From Bacteroidales bacterium (lineage in GTDB: Bacteria; Bacteroidota; Bacteroidia; Bacteroidales; UBA12481): a stretch of DNA of 7,616 bases. The notes beneath the pieces were generated by a model that searched no databases, was not told where the DNA came from, and saw only the letters and a list, made by a program, of their open reading frames with translations. Where the stretch lies: NCBI GenBank assembly GCA_028707745.1, contig JAQWAJ010000070.1, positions 1 to 7,616 on the forward strand. Direction: 5' to 3'. Below are positions 1 through 6,980 of the stretch, in pieces (within the stretch, counting starts at the first letter, position 1; each line of letters starts with the position of its first letter). Both the position numbers and the translations under genes were made by a program.

Positions 1-1
1 C

Positions 2-796
2 CTGGCTCAGGATGTCGGAGGGTTGAAGAAAGTACTCAGCAACGTGAAGATGAGGGGCGGACTTGGGGAAGTCAGGCTGGAGATGTTGCTCGAGCAAATT
101 CTTGCCCCGGAGCAATATGAGGCGAACGTTAAAACCAAGAAAGGGTCATCCGATATCGTTGAGTTTGCGCTCCGGCTGCCCGGCAAAGACGATGACGGCA
201 GTGTTGTTTACCTGCCGATGGACGCCAAGTTCCCGCAGGAGGATTATATTCAGCTCAGCGAAGCATACGAAGCAGCCAATCCGGAAGCCATCGAAGCTGC
301 ATCGAAAAAACTGGAGATCACGATCAAGAAAATGGCGAAGGATATCAAGGACAAATACATCGATCCGCCAAACACCACTGAATTCGGAATCATGTTTTTG
401 CCGTTCGAGGGAGTTTATGCCGAAGTCATCCGCCGGGCATCCCTGATGGAGACTCTGCAGCGGGATTTCCGGGTTATCGTCACCGGCCCCACCACCCTCG
501 CAGCCATTCTGAACAGTTTGCAAATGGGATTCAAAACGCTGGCGATCCAGAAACGAAGCAGTGAAGTGTGGCGGATACTGGGTGCCGTGAAAACGGAATT
601 CGATAATTTCGGTAAGCTGCTCGACAAGACCCAAAAGAACCTGCATACGGCAACCTCACAATTAGATGAGTTGGTTGGAAAGAGGACCCGCGCCATCCAG
701 CGAAGCCTTAAAAATGTGGAGTACCTGCCGGCCAGTGAAGCATCGGTTTACTTGCCCGAATTGGGAGAAGTGGATAGTGCGGAGGATTCGGAGTAG
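2..796 (+). CDS. rmuC: RmuC family DNA recombination protein, C-terminal part (5' end outside window)
   Basis: The frame is open from base 2 with no stop, and the codons before the first in-frame TTG (23) already read as RmuC (LAQDVGG, then LKKVLS), so the gene starts upstream and 264 residues are visible. The segment RGGLGEVRLEMLLEQILAPE followed by QYEANVKTKKGSSDIVEF is the family signature before the nuclease-like core. LPMDAKFP (Asp-Ala-Lys at 221-229) fits the (D/E)xK part of a PD-(D/E)XK fold. The end (DELVGKRTRAIQRSLKNVE) is the usual RmuC C-terminal helix, and an acidic tail follows. RmuC proteins are known to limit inversions and other rearrangements at short inverted repeats; the upstream coiled coil and membrane anchor usual in the family lie outside the window. 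A stem-loop follows the stop at once and the next gene has its own promoter-like box, so this is probably a separate unit from pepT. Confidence 0.94.
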   Translation: MAQDVGGLKKVLSNVKMRGGLGEVRLEMLLEQILAPEQYEANVKTKKGSSDIVEFALRLPGKDDDGSVVYLPMDAKFPQEDYIQLSEAYEAANPEAIEAASKKLEITIKKMAKDIKDKYIDPPNTTEFGIMFLPFEGVYAEVIRRASLMETLQRDFRVIVTGPTTLAAILNSLQMGFKTLAIQKRSSEVWRILGAVKTEFDNFGKLLDKTQKNLHTATSQLDELVGKRTRAIQRSLKNVEYLPASEASVYLPELGEVDSAEDSE

Positions 797-814
797 TGCC
801 CGCTTTCGCGGGCA
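797..814 (+). other. GC-rich stem-loop directly after rmuC stop
   Basis: TGCCCGC (797-803), loop TTTC, GCGGGCA (808-814) form a perfect 7-bp stem starting on the base after the rmuC stop. No U-tract follows (the next bases are purine-rich), so it is not a classical intrinsic terminator. It could protect the mRNA 3' end, help termination by another route, or be one copy of a dispersed extragenic palindrome. Confidence 0.6.
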
Positions 815-872
815 GGACAGAAAAGGGGGCGGTGGGTAATCATAGAATGAGTGGGGTTTTGGGAAGATTTTG

Positions 873-880
873 TACTTTAG
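873..880 (+). promoter_or_regulatory. Candidate Bacteroidetes-type -7 box before pepT
   Basis: TACTTTAG matches the Bacteroidetes -7 consensus TANNTTTG at five of six defined positions. It ends 4 bases before the ATG at 885. A transcript begun from it would start close to that ATG and so be nearly leaderless. There is no good -33 TTTG at the usual distance; the nearest TTTTG (857-861) is too close. This is a candidate only. Confidence 0.4.
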
Positions 881-884
881 CGCT

Positions 885-2117
885 ATGCTGAATCCCAACT
901 CCATCTCAGAGCGCTTTATCAGGTATGCAAAGATCGAAACACAATCGGATAATAAATCCGTTAGTTGTCCGAGCAGTTCGGGCCAGATTGATCTTGCCCG
1001 TTTGCTGCTGATAGATCTGGAGGAGGTCGGATGTACCGAGATTTCGCTTGACCGGAACGGATACATTATGGCAACACTCCCTGCCAATGTTTCCAAATAT
1101 GTTCCTACGATCGGTTTTATTGCTCACCTCGATACCAGTCCGGATTATTCGGGTAAAAATGTTCAACCCCGGCTGGTTCATGCATACTCAGGAAGTAATA
1201 TTCCACTTGACCCGGCCTCGCTGGTCAGCCTCAGTCCGGTTGAATTTCCGGAACTCCTGAATTATATCGGTCAGGATTTACTTGTAACAGATGGCAGCAC
1301 CCTGCTGGGAGCCGATGACAAGGCCGGCATTACAGAGATTCTCGAAGCCATTGTATACCTGAACCGGCACCCCGAAATCCCACATGGGAAGATTCGTATC
1401 GGATTCACTCCGGATGAAGAGATTGGGCGCGGGGCCGATCTGTTTGATGTGAAAAAGTTCGGAGCAGAATTTGCCTACACTGTTGACGGAGGCCCGATTG
1501 GAGAACTGGAATATGAAAACTTCAATGCCGCGGCGGTGGCATTCCATATTCAGGGTCGGAATGTGCACCCTGGCACCGCGAAAGGCAAAATGATCAATGC
1601 CCTTCAGGTCGCAATCGACCTGCACTCGATGCTACCCGTGCACGACCGGCCGGAAAAGACTGACGGGTATGAAGGTTTCTTTCACCTTTCGCGTATCGAA
1701 GGTACGGTTGAAAAGGCCCGCATGGATTATATCATCCGCGACCACGACTTCGATCGGTTTACTGAGCGTAAAAACATGCTGGTCCACCTGGCTGCTCAGC
1801 TCAATAAAAAATATTCAGCCGGCACCGTGAAGGCATCGGTCCGCGATCAGTATTACAATATGAAAGAGAAAATCCTGCCGGTTTACCATATTGTTGAACT
1901 GGCAGCTCAAGCCATGAAAATGGCTGGTGTGGAACCGCTGATCATACCCATCCGGGGCGGTACCGACGGATCAAAGCTCTCATTTATGGGCCTCCCTACC
2001 CCGAACCTTTTCACAGGCGGGCACAACTACCACGGCCGGTTCGAATTTATTCCCGTGCAATCGATGAAAAAGGCCACTGAAGTCATCATAAATATTGCCC
2101 GGATAGCCGCTTCTTAA
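885..2117 (+). CDS. pepT: Peptidase T (zinc tripeptide aminopeptidase, M20 family)
   Basis: Cytosolic dizinc aminopeptidase that removes the N-terminal residue from tripeptides. The ATG at 885 gives 410 residues, against 409 recalled for enterobacterial PepT, and the N-terminus lines up with the family; the upstream TTG (870) lies inside the promoter-like box. Metal and catalytic residues are all present: HLD (His81, Asp83), LGADDKAG (Asp144), TPDEE (general base Glu178, ligand Glu179), TVDGG (Asp201) and GGHNYHG (His383). NVHPGTAKGKMINAL (from about residue 227) belongs to the dimerisation domain, and IRGGTDGSKLSFMGLP (357-371) is a PepT signature. The gene looks intact. It sits 55 bp before the dehydrogenase operon with no clear terminator between, so read-through is possible, but no functional link is evident. 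Confidence 0.97.
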   Translation: MLNPNSISERFIRYAKIETQSDNKSVSCPSSSGQIDLARLLLIDLEEVGCTEISLDRNGYIMATLPANVSKYVPTIGFIAHLDTSPDYSGKNVQPRLVHAYSGSNIPLDPASLVSLSPVEFPELLNYIGQDLLVTDGSTLLGADDKAGITEILEAIVYLNRHPEIPHGKIRIGFTPDEEIGRGADLFDVKKFGAEFAYTVDGGPIGELEYENFNAAAVAFHIQGRNVHPGTAKGKMINALQVAIDLHSMLPVHDRPEKTDGYEGFFHLSRIEGTVEKARMDYIIRDHDFDRFTERKNMLVHLAAQLNKKYSAGTVKASVRDQYYNMKEKILPVYHIVELAAQAMKMAGVEPLIIPIRGGTDGSKLSFMGLPTPNLFTGGHNYHGRFEFIPVQSMKKATEVIINIARIAAS

Positions 2118-2144
2118 TCCCAGAACAAAACTTACTGACTGGTG

Positions 2145-2180
2145 TTTAACATCTACAATAACAATTATTGAGATGTTAAA
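2145..2180. promoter_or_regulatory. Nested palindrome overlapping the E1 alpha start codon
   Basis: The outer arms TTTAACATCT (2145-2154) and AGATGTTAAA (2171-2180) are perfect 10-bp complements. The inner arms CAATAA (2156-2161) and TTATTG (2165-2170) add 6 bp, with one bulged A (2155) and a CAA loop. The start codon ATG (2173-2175) is inside the right arm. As RNA this would fold into a hairpin hiding the start; as DNA it could be an operator for a dimeric regulator. The structure is visible in the sequence; its role is inferred. It is AT-rich and has no following T-run, so an intrinsic terminator is unlikely. Confidence 0.5.
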
Positions 2181-3261
2181 ACAATTTGATGTTACTAAAA
2201 GCAAGATGTTCCGGATCATGGATGATGATGGCCGGATTCTTTCAGATAAATATATGCCCGTCATTGACGACAAACAGCTGGTAAAAGCCTACCACGACAT
2301 GCTTTTTGCCCGCACTGCCGATCACATGACTGTAAGCTACCAGCGCCAGGGCCGGATATTCACCTATCCGCCCAACTTTGGCCAGGAAGCCATTCACGGC
2401 GCCACCGCTCAGGTGATGCGTTATGACGACTGGCTGGTCCCGGCCTTCAGGGAAATGGGCGCCTGGCTGGCCAAAGGAGCTACCCTAAAAGATATCTTCC
2501 TCTATTTCATGGGATATGAAGAGGGCAATTCGTGGCCACAAGCCAATCATCTCTTACCGATATCGGTTCCGATAGCATCCCAGCTCCAACACGCAGCAGG
2601 CATTGGATATGCCATAAAATTTAAAAAACTCGACGAGGTGGTTTTTGCCTTTGTGGGCGATGGCGGCACCTCCGAGGGAGATTTTCATGAGGCGCTGAAC
2701 TTTGCGGCCGTATGGAAAGTCCCGGTGGTATTTGTGGTCCAGAATAACCAGTTCGCCATATCGGTACCGTTCCGGATGCAGACAGCCTCCAAAGGGATCG
2801 CCATTAAATCGCAGGCTTACGGAATGCCGGGCATTCAGGTCGATGGCAATGATTTTCTGGCCATGCTTCTCACTATGCAGGAAGCCTCTGAATTCAGCAG
2901 AACCGGTAACGGCCCGGTGCTCATCGAGGCGGTCACCTACCGTAAAGGCGCACACACCACTTCTGACGATCCATCAAAGTACCGATCGAAAGAGGAAGAG
3001 GAAATCTGGGAAAAGAAAGATCCGATCAATAGGCTCCGGAATTACCTGACTGACAAAGGCCTGCTCAATTCGGATGAGGAAGCCCGGTTAGAAGAACAGT
3101 ACCGGTCGGAGGTTGACCGGATTTTTGTTGAGGCAGAAAACCATCCTGCCTACCCGCTGGAAGATGTGTTCAAATATATGTATGCCGATATGCCTGATGA
3201 TCTCAGGAAACAGATGGCCAACCATGAAGAATTTCTCCGGTGGAAAGAATCAATCCAGTAA
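2173..3261 (+). CDS. pdhA: 2-oxoacid dehydrogenase E1 component, alpha subunit (PDH/BCKDH type)
   Basis: Thiamine diphosphate-dependent subunit that, with E1 beta, decarboxylates a 2-oxoacid and reductively acylates the E2 lipoyl group. It has 362 residues, close to Gram-positive PdhA. The ThDP/Mg motif runs from GDG (162-164, in VGDGGTSEGDFHEALNF) to NN (191-192). SYQRQGRIFTYPPNFGQEA (55-73) is the conserved N-terminal block. HTTSDDPSKYR (261-271) is the phosphorylation-loop region, with His261 at the position of the catalytic histidine of BCKDH E1 alpha. This loop and the end WEKKDPINRLRNYL...MPDDLRKQ resemble BCKDH E1 alpha as much as Bacillus PdhA, so pyruvate versus branched-chain substrate is open. 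The start at 2173 is preferred because KQFD...FRI aligns with the Bacillus PdhA N-terminus; ATGs at 2206 and 2218 are alternatives. Only 5 bases separate it from the E1 beta gene. Confidence 0.95.
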   Translation: MLKQFDVTKSKMFRIMDDDGRILSDKYMPVIDDKQLVKAYHDMLFARTADHMTVSYQRQGRIFTYPPNFGQEAIHGATAQVMRYDDWLVPAFREMGAWLAKGATLKDIFLYFMGYEEGNSWPQANHLLPISVPIASQLQHAAGIGYAIKFKKLDEVVFAFVGDGGTSEGDFHEALNFAAVWKVPVVFVVQNNQFAISVPFRMQTASKGIAIKSQAYGMPGIQVDGNDFLAMLLTMQEASEFSRTGNGPVLIEAVTYRKGAHTTSDDPSKYRSKEEEEIWEKKDPINRLRNYLTDKGLLNSDEEARLEEQYRSEVDRIFVEAENHPAYPLEDVFKYMYADMPDDLRKQMANHEEFLRWKESIQ

Positions 3262-3266
3262 AAAGA

Positions 3267-4250
3267 ATGAGTATGAAAATAATGAATATGGTCAACGCAA
3301 TCAATAATGCGTTGGATATCAAACTATCAGAAGATCCGGATATGGTAATTTACGGCGAAGATGTGGGTGTTGAAGGCGGTGTATTCCGGGTGACCGAAGG
3401 GTTGCAGCAAAAATATGGCGCCGAACGGGTATTCGATTCGCCGCTGGCCGAATCGGCAATTGTCGGGACGGCAATCGGCATGGCTGCCGCCGGGTTGAGG
3501 CCGGTAGTAGAGATGCAGTTCTGCGGATTTGTATATCCGGCTTTTAACCAGATCATTTCGCATCTGGCGCGTATGCGGAACCGTACCCGCGGGAGGATCG
3601 GAATGCCGGTTGTGGTGAGGATTCCTTATGGAGGCGGCATCAATGCGCTCGAACATCATTCCGAAAGTATGGAAGCCCTGTATGCACAGATTCCGGGGAT
3701 CAAAGTGGTCATCCCTTCTACTCCAGCCGATGCCAAAGGGCTATTGATCTCCGCCATCGAATCGGAAGATCCGATCCTGTTTATGGAGCCTAAGAGAATT
3801 TACCGGGCCATCAAGCAGGAAGTCAGTGAAGAGAAATTTTCAATCCCGATCGGCAAAGCCAAAGTAGTTACTCCCGGAACCGATGTAACCGTGGTTGCTT
3901 ATGGCGCTATGGTCAGGGAGGTTCAAAAAGCATTGCCAAAACTCAAGGAAGCCGGCATCTCGGTTGAGCTGATTGATCTGAGGACAATTTACCCGATCGA
4001 CAAGGTAACTTTGACCGAATCGATCCGGAAAACCGGGCGTATCATTTTTGTTGCCGAAGAACCCACCTCGTTTGGCGTTGGTTCTGAGATCATCGCGATA
4101 GCCAATGAAGAAGCTTTTTTATATCTGCAGTCGCCTCCGAAACGAGTGACCGCTTTCGATACCATTGTTCCGCTGCCCAAGGGTGAGCACCATTACATGA
4201 TCTCTCCGGAGAAAATCTTCTATGAGATTCAAAGAACTGTAAACTTCTGA
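3267..4250 (+). CDS. pdhB: 2-oxoacid dehydrogenase E1 component, beta subunit
   Basis: Partner of E1 alpha in the alpha2beta2 decarboxylase; it helps bind ThDP and supplies catalytic residues. From the ATG at 3267 it has 327 residues, near the 325 of Bacillus PdhB. A longer frame from GTG 3240 would overlap the end of the alpha gene and adds nine residues the family lacks. A purine run (AAAAAGA) precedes the ATG; ATGs at 3273, 3282 and 3288 are close alternatives. Visible signatures are YGEDVGVEGGVFRVTEGL (29-46), FDSPLAESAIVG (56-67, with the ThDP-contacting Glu62), FCGFVYPAFNQI (85-96), EHHSES (129-134, catalytic-type His131), VVIPSTPADAKGLL (147-160) and ELIDLRTIYPID (234-245). The stop is 4 bases before the E2 start, which indicates co-transcription and probably coupled translation. 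Confidence 0.96.
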   Translation: MSMKIMNMVNAINNALDIKLSEDPDMVIYGEDVGVEGGVFRVTEGLQQKYGAERVFDSPLAESAIVGTAIGMAAAGLRPVVEMQFCGFVYPAFNQIISHLARMRNRTRGRIGMPVVVRIPYGGGINALEHHSESMEALYAQIPGIKVVIPSTPADAKGLLISAIESEDPILFMEPKRIYRAIKQEVSEEKFSIPIGKAKVVTPGTDVTVVAYGAMVREVQKALPKLKEAGISVELIDLRTIYPIDKVTLTESIRKTGRIIFVAEEPTSFGVGSEIIAIANEEAFLYLQSPPKRVTAFDTIVPLPKGEHHYMISPEKIFYEIQRTVNF

Positions 4251-4254
4251 CCCA

Positions 4255-5577
4255 ATGAGATATATATTCAAATTTCCCGACATCGGCGAAGGGCTGGATG
4301 AGGGAACCATTGCAGAATGGTACGTGAATAAAGGGCAGACCGTGAACATGGGAGCGCCCCTGTTGAAAATGGAGACCGACAAGGTGGTTACCGATATCCC
4401 GTCGCCAAAGACAGGGATCATCGCGGCAATGTATGGACAGGTGGGAGAAACCGTTCATGTGGGGAGCCCATTGGTGGAATTTGACATTCCGGGCATCGAC
4501 GGGGCCGAGGCCATCATCGAGGCAGCCAAGCCCGCTTTTGAAGCTGTCAAGGAAGAAGGGGCGGGAGTAGTCGGCACGCTGGAAATCGCTGATAATTCGG
4601 CCTATCTGCCAGCCAGCAGTGAAGCAGAACCAGTTTCCGTACAACCCGTGGAGACCGGGTCGAAATACCGGGCCCTGGCTACACCGGTCGCCCGGGCAAT
4701 GGCCCGTGAACTCGGCATCAATATCGATTTGGTAACCGGCACAGGTCCGGTTGGAAGAGTTACCAAAGCCGACATCGAAAAATTCACAACCGATATGGCT
4801 TCACAACCCAATCAAAGACCCGCCGAAACATCGAAACCTATGCTGCCGGAAGTTCAGTCACCCGTTATTTCAGATAACGACAGGATTGAAATTAAACCGC
4901 TGAGCCAGATGCGTAAAGTCATCGCACGGAACATGATCCAGTCGAAGCACAATGCAGTGCACATGACGGTATTTGATGAAGTCGAGGTTTCGGAGCTGAT
5001 CAGGATTCGTTATAAATACAAGGAACAATTTGAAAAAGAAAACATTAAGCTTACCTATCTGCCATTTATTCTGAAAGCCACCGCCCTCGCGCTGAAAAGT
5101 CATCCGGTGATGAATGCGGAGCTCGACATGGAAAACAGCCGGATGATTTATAAGAAGTACTACAACATCGGAATTGCCGCAGATACTGAGGAAGGCCTGG
5201 TAGTGCCCGTGATCCGGGATGTTGATCAGATGACTATCAGAAACATAGCCATTTCGCTGAATCAGATTTCCGAAAAAGCACGCGATCGGAAATTAACGAT
5301 GGACGAGATGAAAGATGGCACCTTTACCATCACGAATTACGGATCTATCGGGGGTCAGTTTGCCGTTCCGGTGATCAATTACCCGCAGGCAGGAATACTC
5401 GGAATTGGCCGGCTGGTTGAAAAACCGGTGATTAAAAACGGGCAGATTGTACCCGGCACTCTGTTGCCGTTAAGCCTTTCAGTCGACCACCGGATGGTTG
5501 ACGGAGGAGAAGTTACCCGGTTTTTGAACCGGCTGATGGAATATCTGAGTGATCCGGTATCGCTGATTATCGGGTAA
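4255..5577 (+). CDS. pdhC: 2-oxoacid dehydrogenase E2 component (lipoyl dihydrolipoamide acyltransferase)
   Basis: Core subunit that receives the acyl group from E1 on a swinging lipoyl arm and passes it to CoA. It has 440 residues in three domains. There is one lipoyl domain (about 1-80), with the lipoylation site Lys43 in METDKVVTDIPSP. The peripheral subunit-binding domain (about 138-177) contains LATPVARAMARELGI and TGTGPVGRVTKADI. The catalytic domain (about 210-440) ends with SVDHRMVDGG, containing catalytic His412 and Asp416, with Ser409 just before; TITNYGSIGGQFAVPVIN (358-375) is also typical. The linker after the lipoyl domain is acidic and contains VVGTLE rather than being Ala/Pro-rich, as in several branched-chain-type E2s. 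Acyl specificity cannot be read from the sequence. The lipoyl group is probably supplied by the LplA-like protein encoded downstream. Confidence 0.96.
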   Translation: MRYIFKFPDIGEGLDEGTIAEWYVNKGQTVNMGAPLLKMETDKVVTDIPSPKTGIIAAMYGQVGETVHVGSPLVEFDIPGIDGAEAIIEAAKPAFEAVKEEGAGVVGTLEIADNSAYLPASSEAEPVSVQPVETGSKYRALATPVARAMARELGINIDLVTGTGPVGRVTKADIEKFTTDMASQPNQRPAETSKPMLPEVQSPVISDNDRIEIKPLSQMRKVIARNMIQSKHNAVHMTVFDEVEVSELIRIRYKYKEQFEKENIKLTYLPFILKATALALKSHPVMNAELDMENSRMIYKKYYNIGIAADTEEGLVVPVIRDVDQMTIRNIAISLNQISEKARDRKLTMDEMKDGTFTITNYGSIGGQFAVPVINYPQAGILGIGRLVEKPVIKNGQIVPGTLLPLSLSVDHRMVDGGEVTRFLNRLMEYLSDPVSLIIG

Positions 5578-5601
5578 GTGTTAAACAGAAAATTGCAAGA
5601 A

Positions 5602-6948
5602 ATGAAATATGATTTGATCATTATCGGAGCCGGACCAGCCGGATATGTTGCGGCCATACGGGCCGGACAGCTGGGAATGAAGACTGTCCTGATCGAGAAA
5701 AAAGAGATTGGGGGAATGTGCCTCAACTGGGGTTGCATACCCACCAAAACACTCATCGAGAGCGCAAAGTTCTACAGTCGTATTAAAAGTGCGGAACAGA
5801 TGGGAACCGACGGGATCGACCTGTCGAAAGTCTCCTTCAACTGGGCCCATGCAAAAAAAAGATCATCCAAAATTGTCGGGAAACTGACCGGAGGGGTGAG
5901 TTTTCTCTTAAAGAAAAATGGGGTGGAGGTCATCAGGGGAGAAGCCCGGATAACTTCGCCGGAAACGGTTAGTGTAGAGAACAGGCTGCTGGAAGCCAAA
6001 AACATTTTTATCGGCACCGGCTCCTACCCTGCCCCGCTTGATATCCACCTGCCTGCCGGAAAACTGGTCCAGGTGGAGCATCTGCTTGGGATGGATCATA
6101 TTCCGCAAAAAATAGTTCTGGTTGGCCACGGTCCTGTGACTATTGAGCTGGCCCAGTTTTTCAGACTAATCGACAGGGAAGTCACGGTCGTCAGTCCGGT
6201 CGAGGATATTTTGCCCGGGGTTGATGAGTACCTGCGCAAATATGTTTTGAAAAAACTGAAGAACCAGGGCATCAGGGTCATTGAAAACAGCCGGATCACC
6301 TCAGCCGGAGAGGATCAGCTTCATGTAAACGATATCGATATTCAGTACGATATGGTCTTAAACTGTTCCTGGCGGAATGGCATTGCACCACCGTCGGATA
6401 TCGATCTGGGCCGCGATGCTCATGGATTCATCCCGGTGAATGAATTTCTGGAGACCCGGGTTCCAGGGGTTTTCGCCATCGGTGACGTGAATGGCTTGTC
6501 GTACCTGGCACATGCGGCCTCATCGCAGGGCATTTTTGCAGTCAATCATGTGCAGGGTATCAGAGGAAGCATGGATCTTTCGCAGTGTCCGGTCAATATC
6601 TATACCGATCCGGAGATCTCGCAGATCGGCCTGACTGAAAAGGAGATACAAGCCAAAGGCATCGATTACCGGACGGGAGAGTTTCCCATGTCGGCCAACG
6701 GAAAAGCGCAGGCTGAAGGAAATGACGAAGGGATGATCCGGATCTTATCCGGGAAGAAGTTCGGTGAGGTGCTTGGGGTGCAGATTATTGCCGCCAACGC
6801 CACCGACCTGATCGCCGAAGCAGCCGCATTCATGTCGGTTGAAGGAACGGTTTATGATGTTGCGCGGACGATGCATGCACATCCGACCATCTCGGAGGTT
6901 TTTCTCGAAGCCGGAATGGATGCTGCAGACAGGGCGATACACAAATAG
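5602..6948 (+). CDS. lpdA: Dihydrolipoyl dehydrogenase (E3) with atypical NAD-binding domain
   Basis: FAD flavoprotein of the pyridine nucleotide-disulfide oxidoreductase family, expected to reoxidise dihydrolipoyl-E2. It has 448 residues from the ATG at 5602, where LPD homology begins (MKYDLIIIGAGPAGYVAA); a GTG at 5578, right after the E2 stop, would add eight unconserved residues. FAD motifs GAGPAG (9-14) and VFAIGDV (290-296) are intact. The redox pair Cys40/Cys45 lies in GGMCLNWGCIPTK, and the C-terminal HAHPTISE (425-432) gives catalytic His427 and Glu432. The NAD domain is odd. The usual GxGxxG reads GHGPVT (175-180), the acidic residue expected after VTVV is Ser198, and the usual GRxPN loop is replaced around CSWRNG (255-260). 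LAHAA (302-306) replaces the common LAH[KR]A. The reading frame is clean, so this is divergence rather than damage. It lies 24 bp after E2, in the same operon. The electron acceptor may differ from NAD+; that is inference. Confidence 0.92.
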   Translation: MKYDLIIIGAGPAGYVAAIRAGQLGMKTVLIEKKEIGGMCLNWGCIPTKTLIESAKFYSRIKSAEQMGTDGIDLSKVSFNWAHAKKRSSKIVGKLTGGVSFLLKKNGVEVIRGEARITSPETVSVENRLLEAKNIFIGTGSYPAPLDIHLPAGKLVQVEHLLGMDHIPQKIVLVGHGPVTIELAQFFRLIDREVTVVSPVEDILPGVDEYLRKYVLKKLKNQGIRVIENSRITSAGEDQLHVNDIDIQYDMVLNCSWRNGIAPPSDIDLGRDAHGFIPVNEFLETRVPGVFAIGDVNGLSYLAHAASSQGIFAVNHVQGIRGSMDLSQCPVNIYTDPEISQIGLTEKEIQAKGIDYRTGEFPMSANGKAQAEGNDEGMIRILSGKKFGEVLGVQIIAANATDLIAEAAAFMSVEGTVYDVARTMHAHPTISEVFLEAGMDAADRAIHK

Positions 6949-6980
6949 GTAGGGGGCGAGCCACGACTAGCCCCGCTACC
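6948..6980 (+). other. GC-rich stem-loop at the end of the E3 gene
   Basis: GGTAG plus GGGGC (6948-6957) pairs with GCCCC and CTACC (6970-6980). This makes 10 bp with one bulged G (6975) and a 12-base loop. It begins at the last base of the E3 stop codon and ends in the first unit of the heptamer array. No T-run follows, so it may stabilise the operon mRNA 3' end or aid factor-dependent termination rather than act as a classical terminator. Confidence 0.5.

Noticed and set aside
146..646. Long minus-strand open frame opposite rmuC
   Set aside because: It lies fully inside a confident RmuC reading frame and its translation shows no recognisable domain; it is a shadow.
23..796. rmuC starting at TTG 23
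   Set aside because: The codons before it continue RmuC homology and the frame is open to the left edge, so the true start is outside the window.
2118..2172. Promoter with -33/-7 boxes for the dehydrogenase operon
   Set aside because: No TTTG / TANNTTTG pair at acceptable spacing was found; the palindrome dominates this short gap.
3240..3266. GTG start for E1 beta inside the end of E1 alpha
   Set aside because: The nine extra residues are not part of the family's N-terminus; ATG 3267 has a purine run before it and gives the expected length.
4090..4644. Minus-strand open frame of 184 codons across the E1 beta / E2 junction
   Set aside because: It overlaps two clear dehydrogenase genes and encodes no recognisable protein.
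5578..5601. GTG start for E3 directly after the E2 stop
   Set aside because: LPD homology starts at MKYDLIIIGAG (ATG 5602); the eight upstream residues look like leader sequence.
6118..6145. Frameshift or sequencing error explaining the odd GHGPVT motif in E3
   Set aside because: Homology to the LPD fold continues in the same frame on both sides (QKIVLV before, IELAQFF after), so point divergence fits better.
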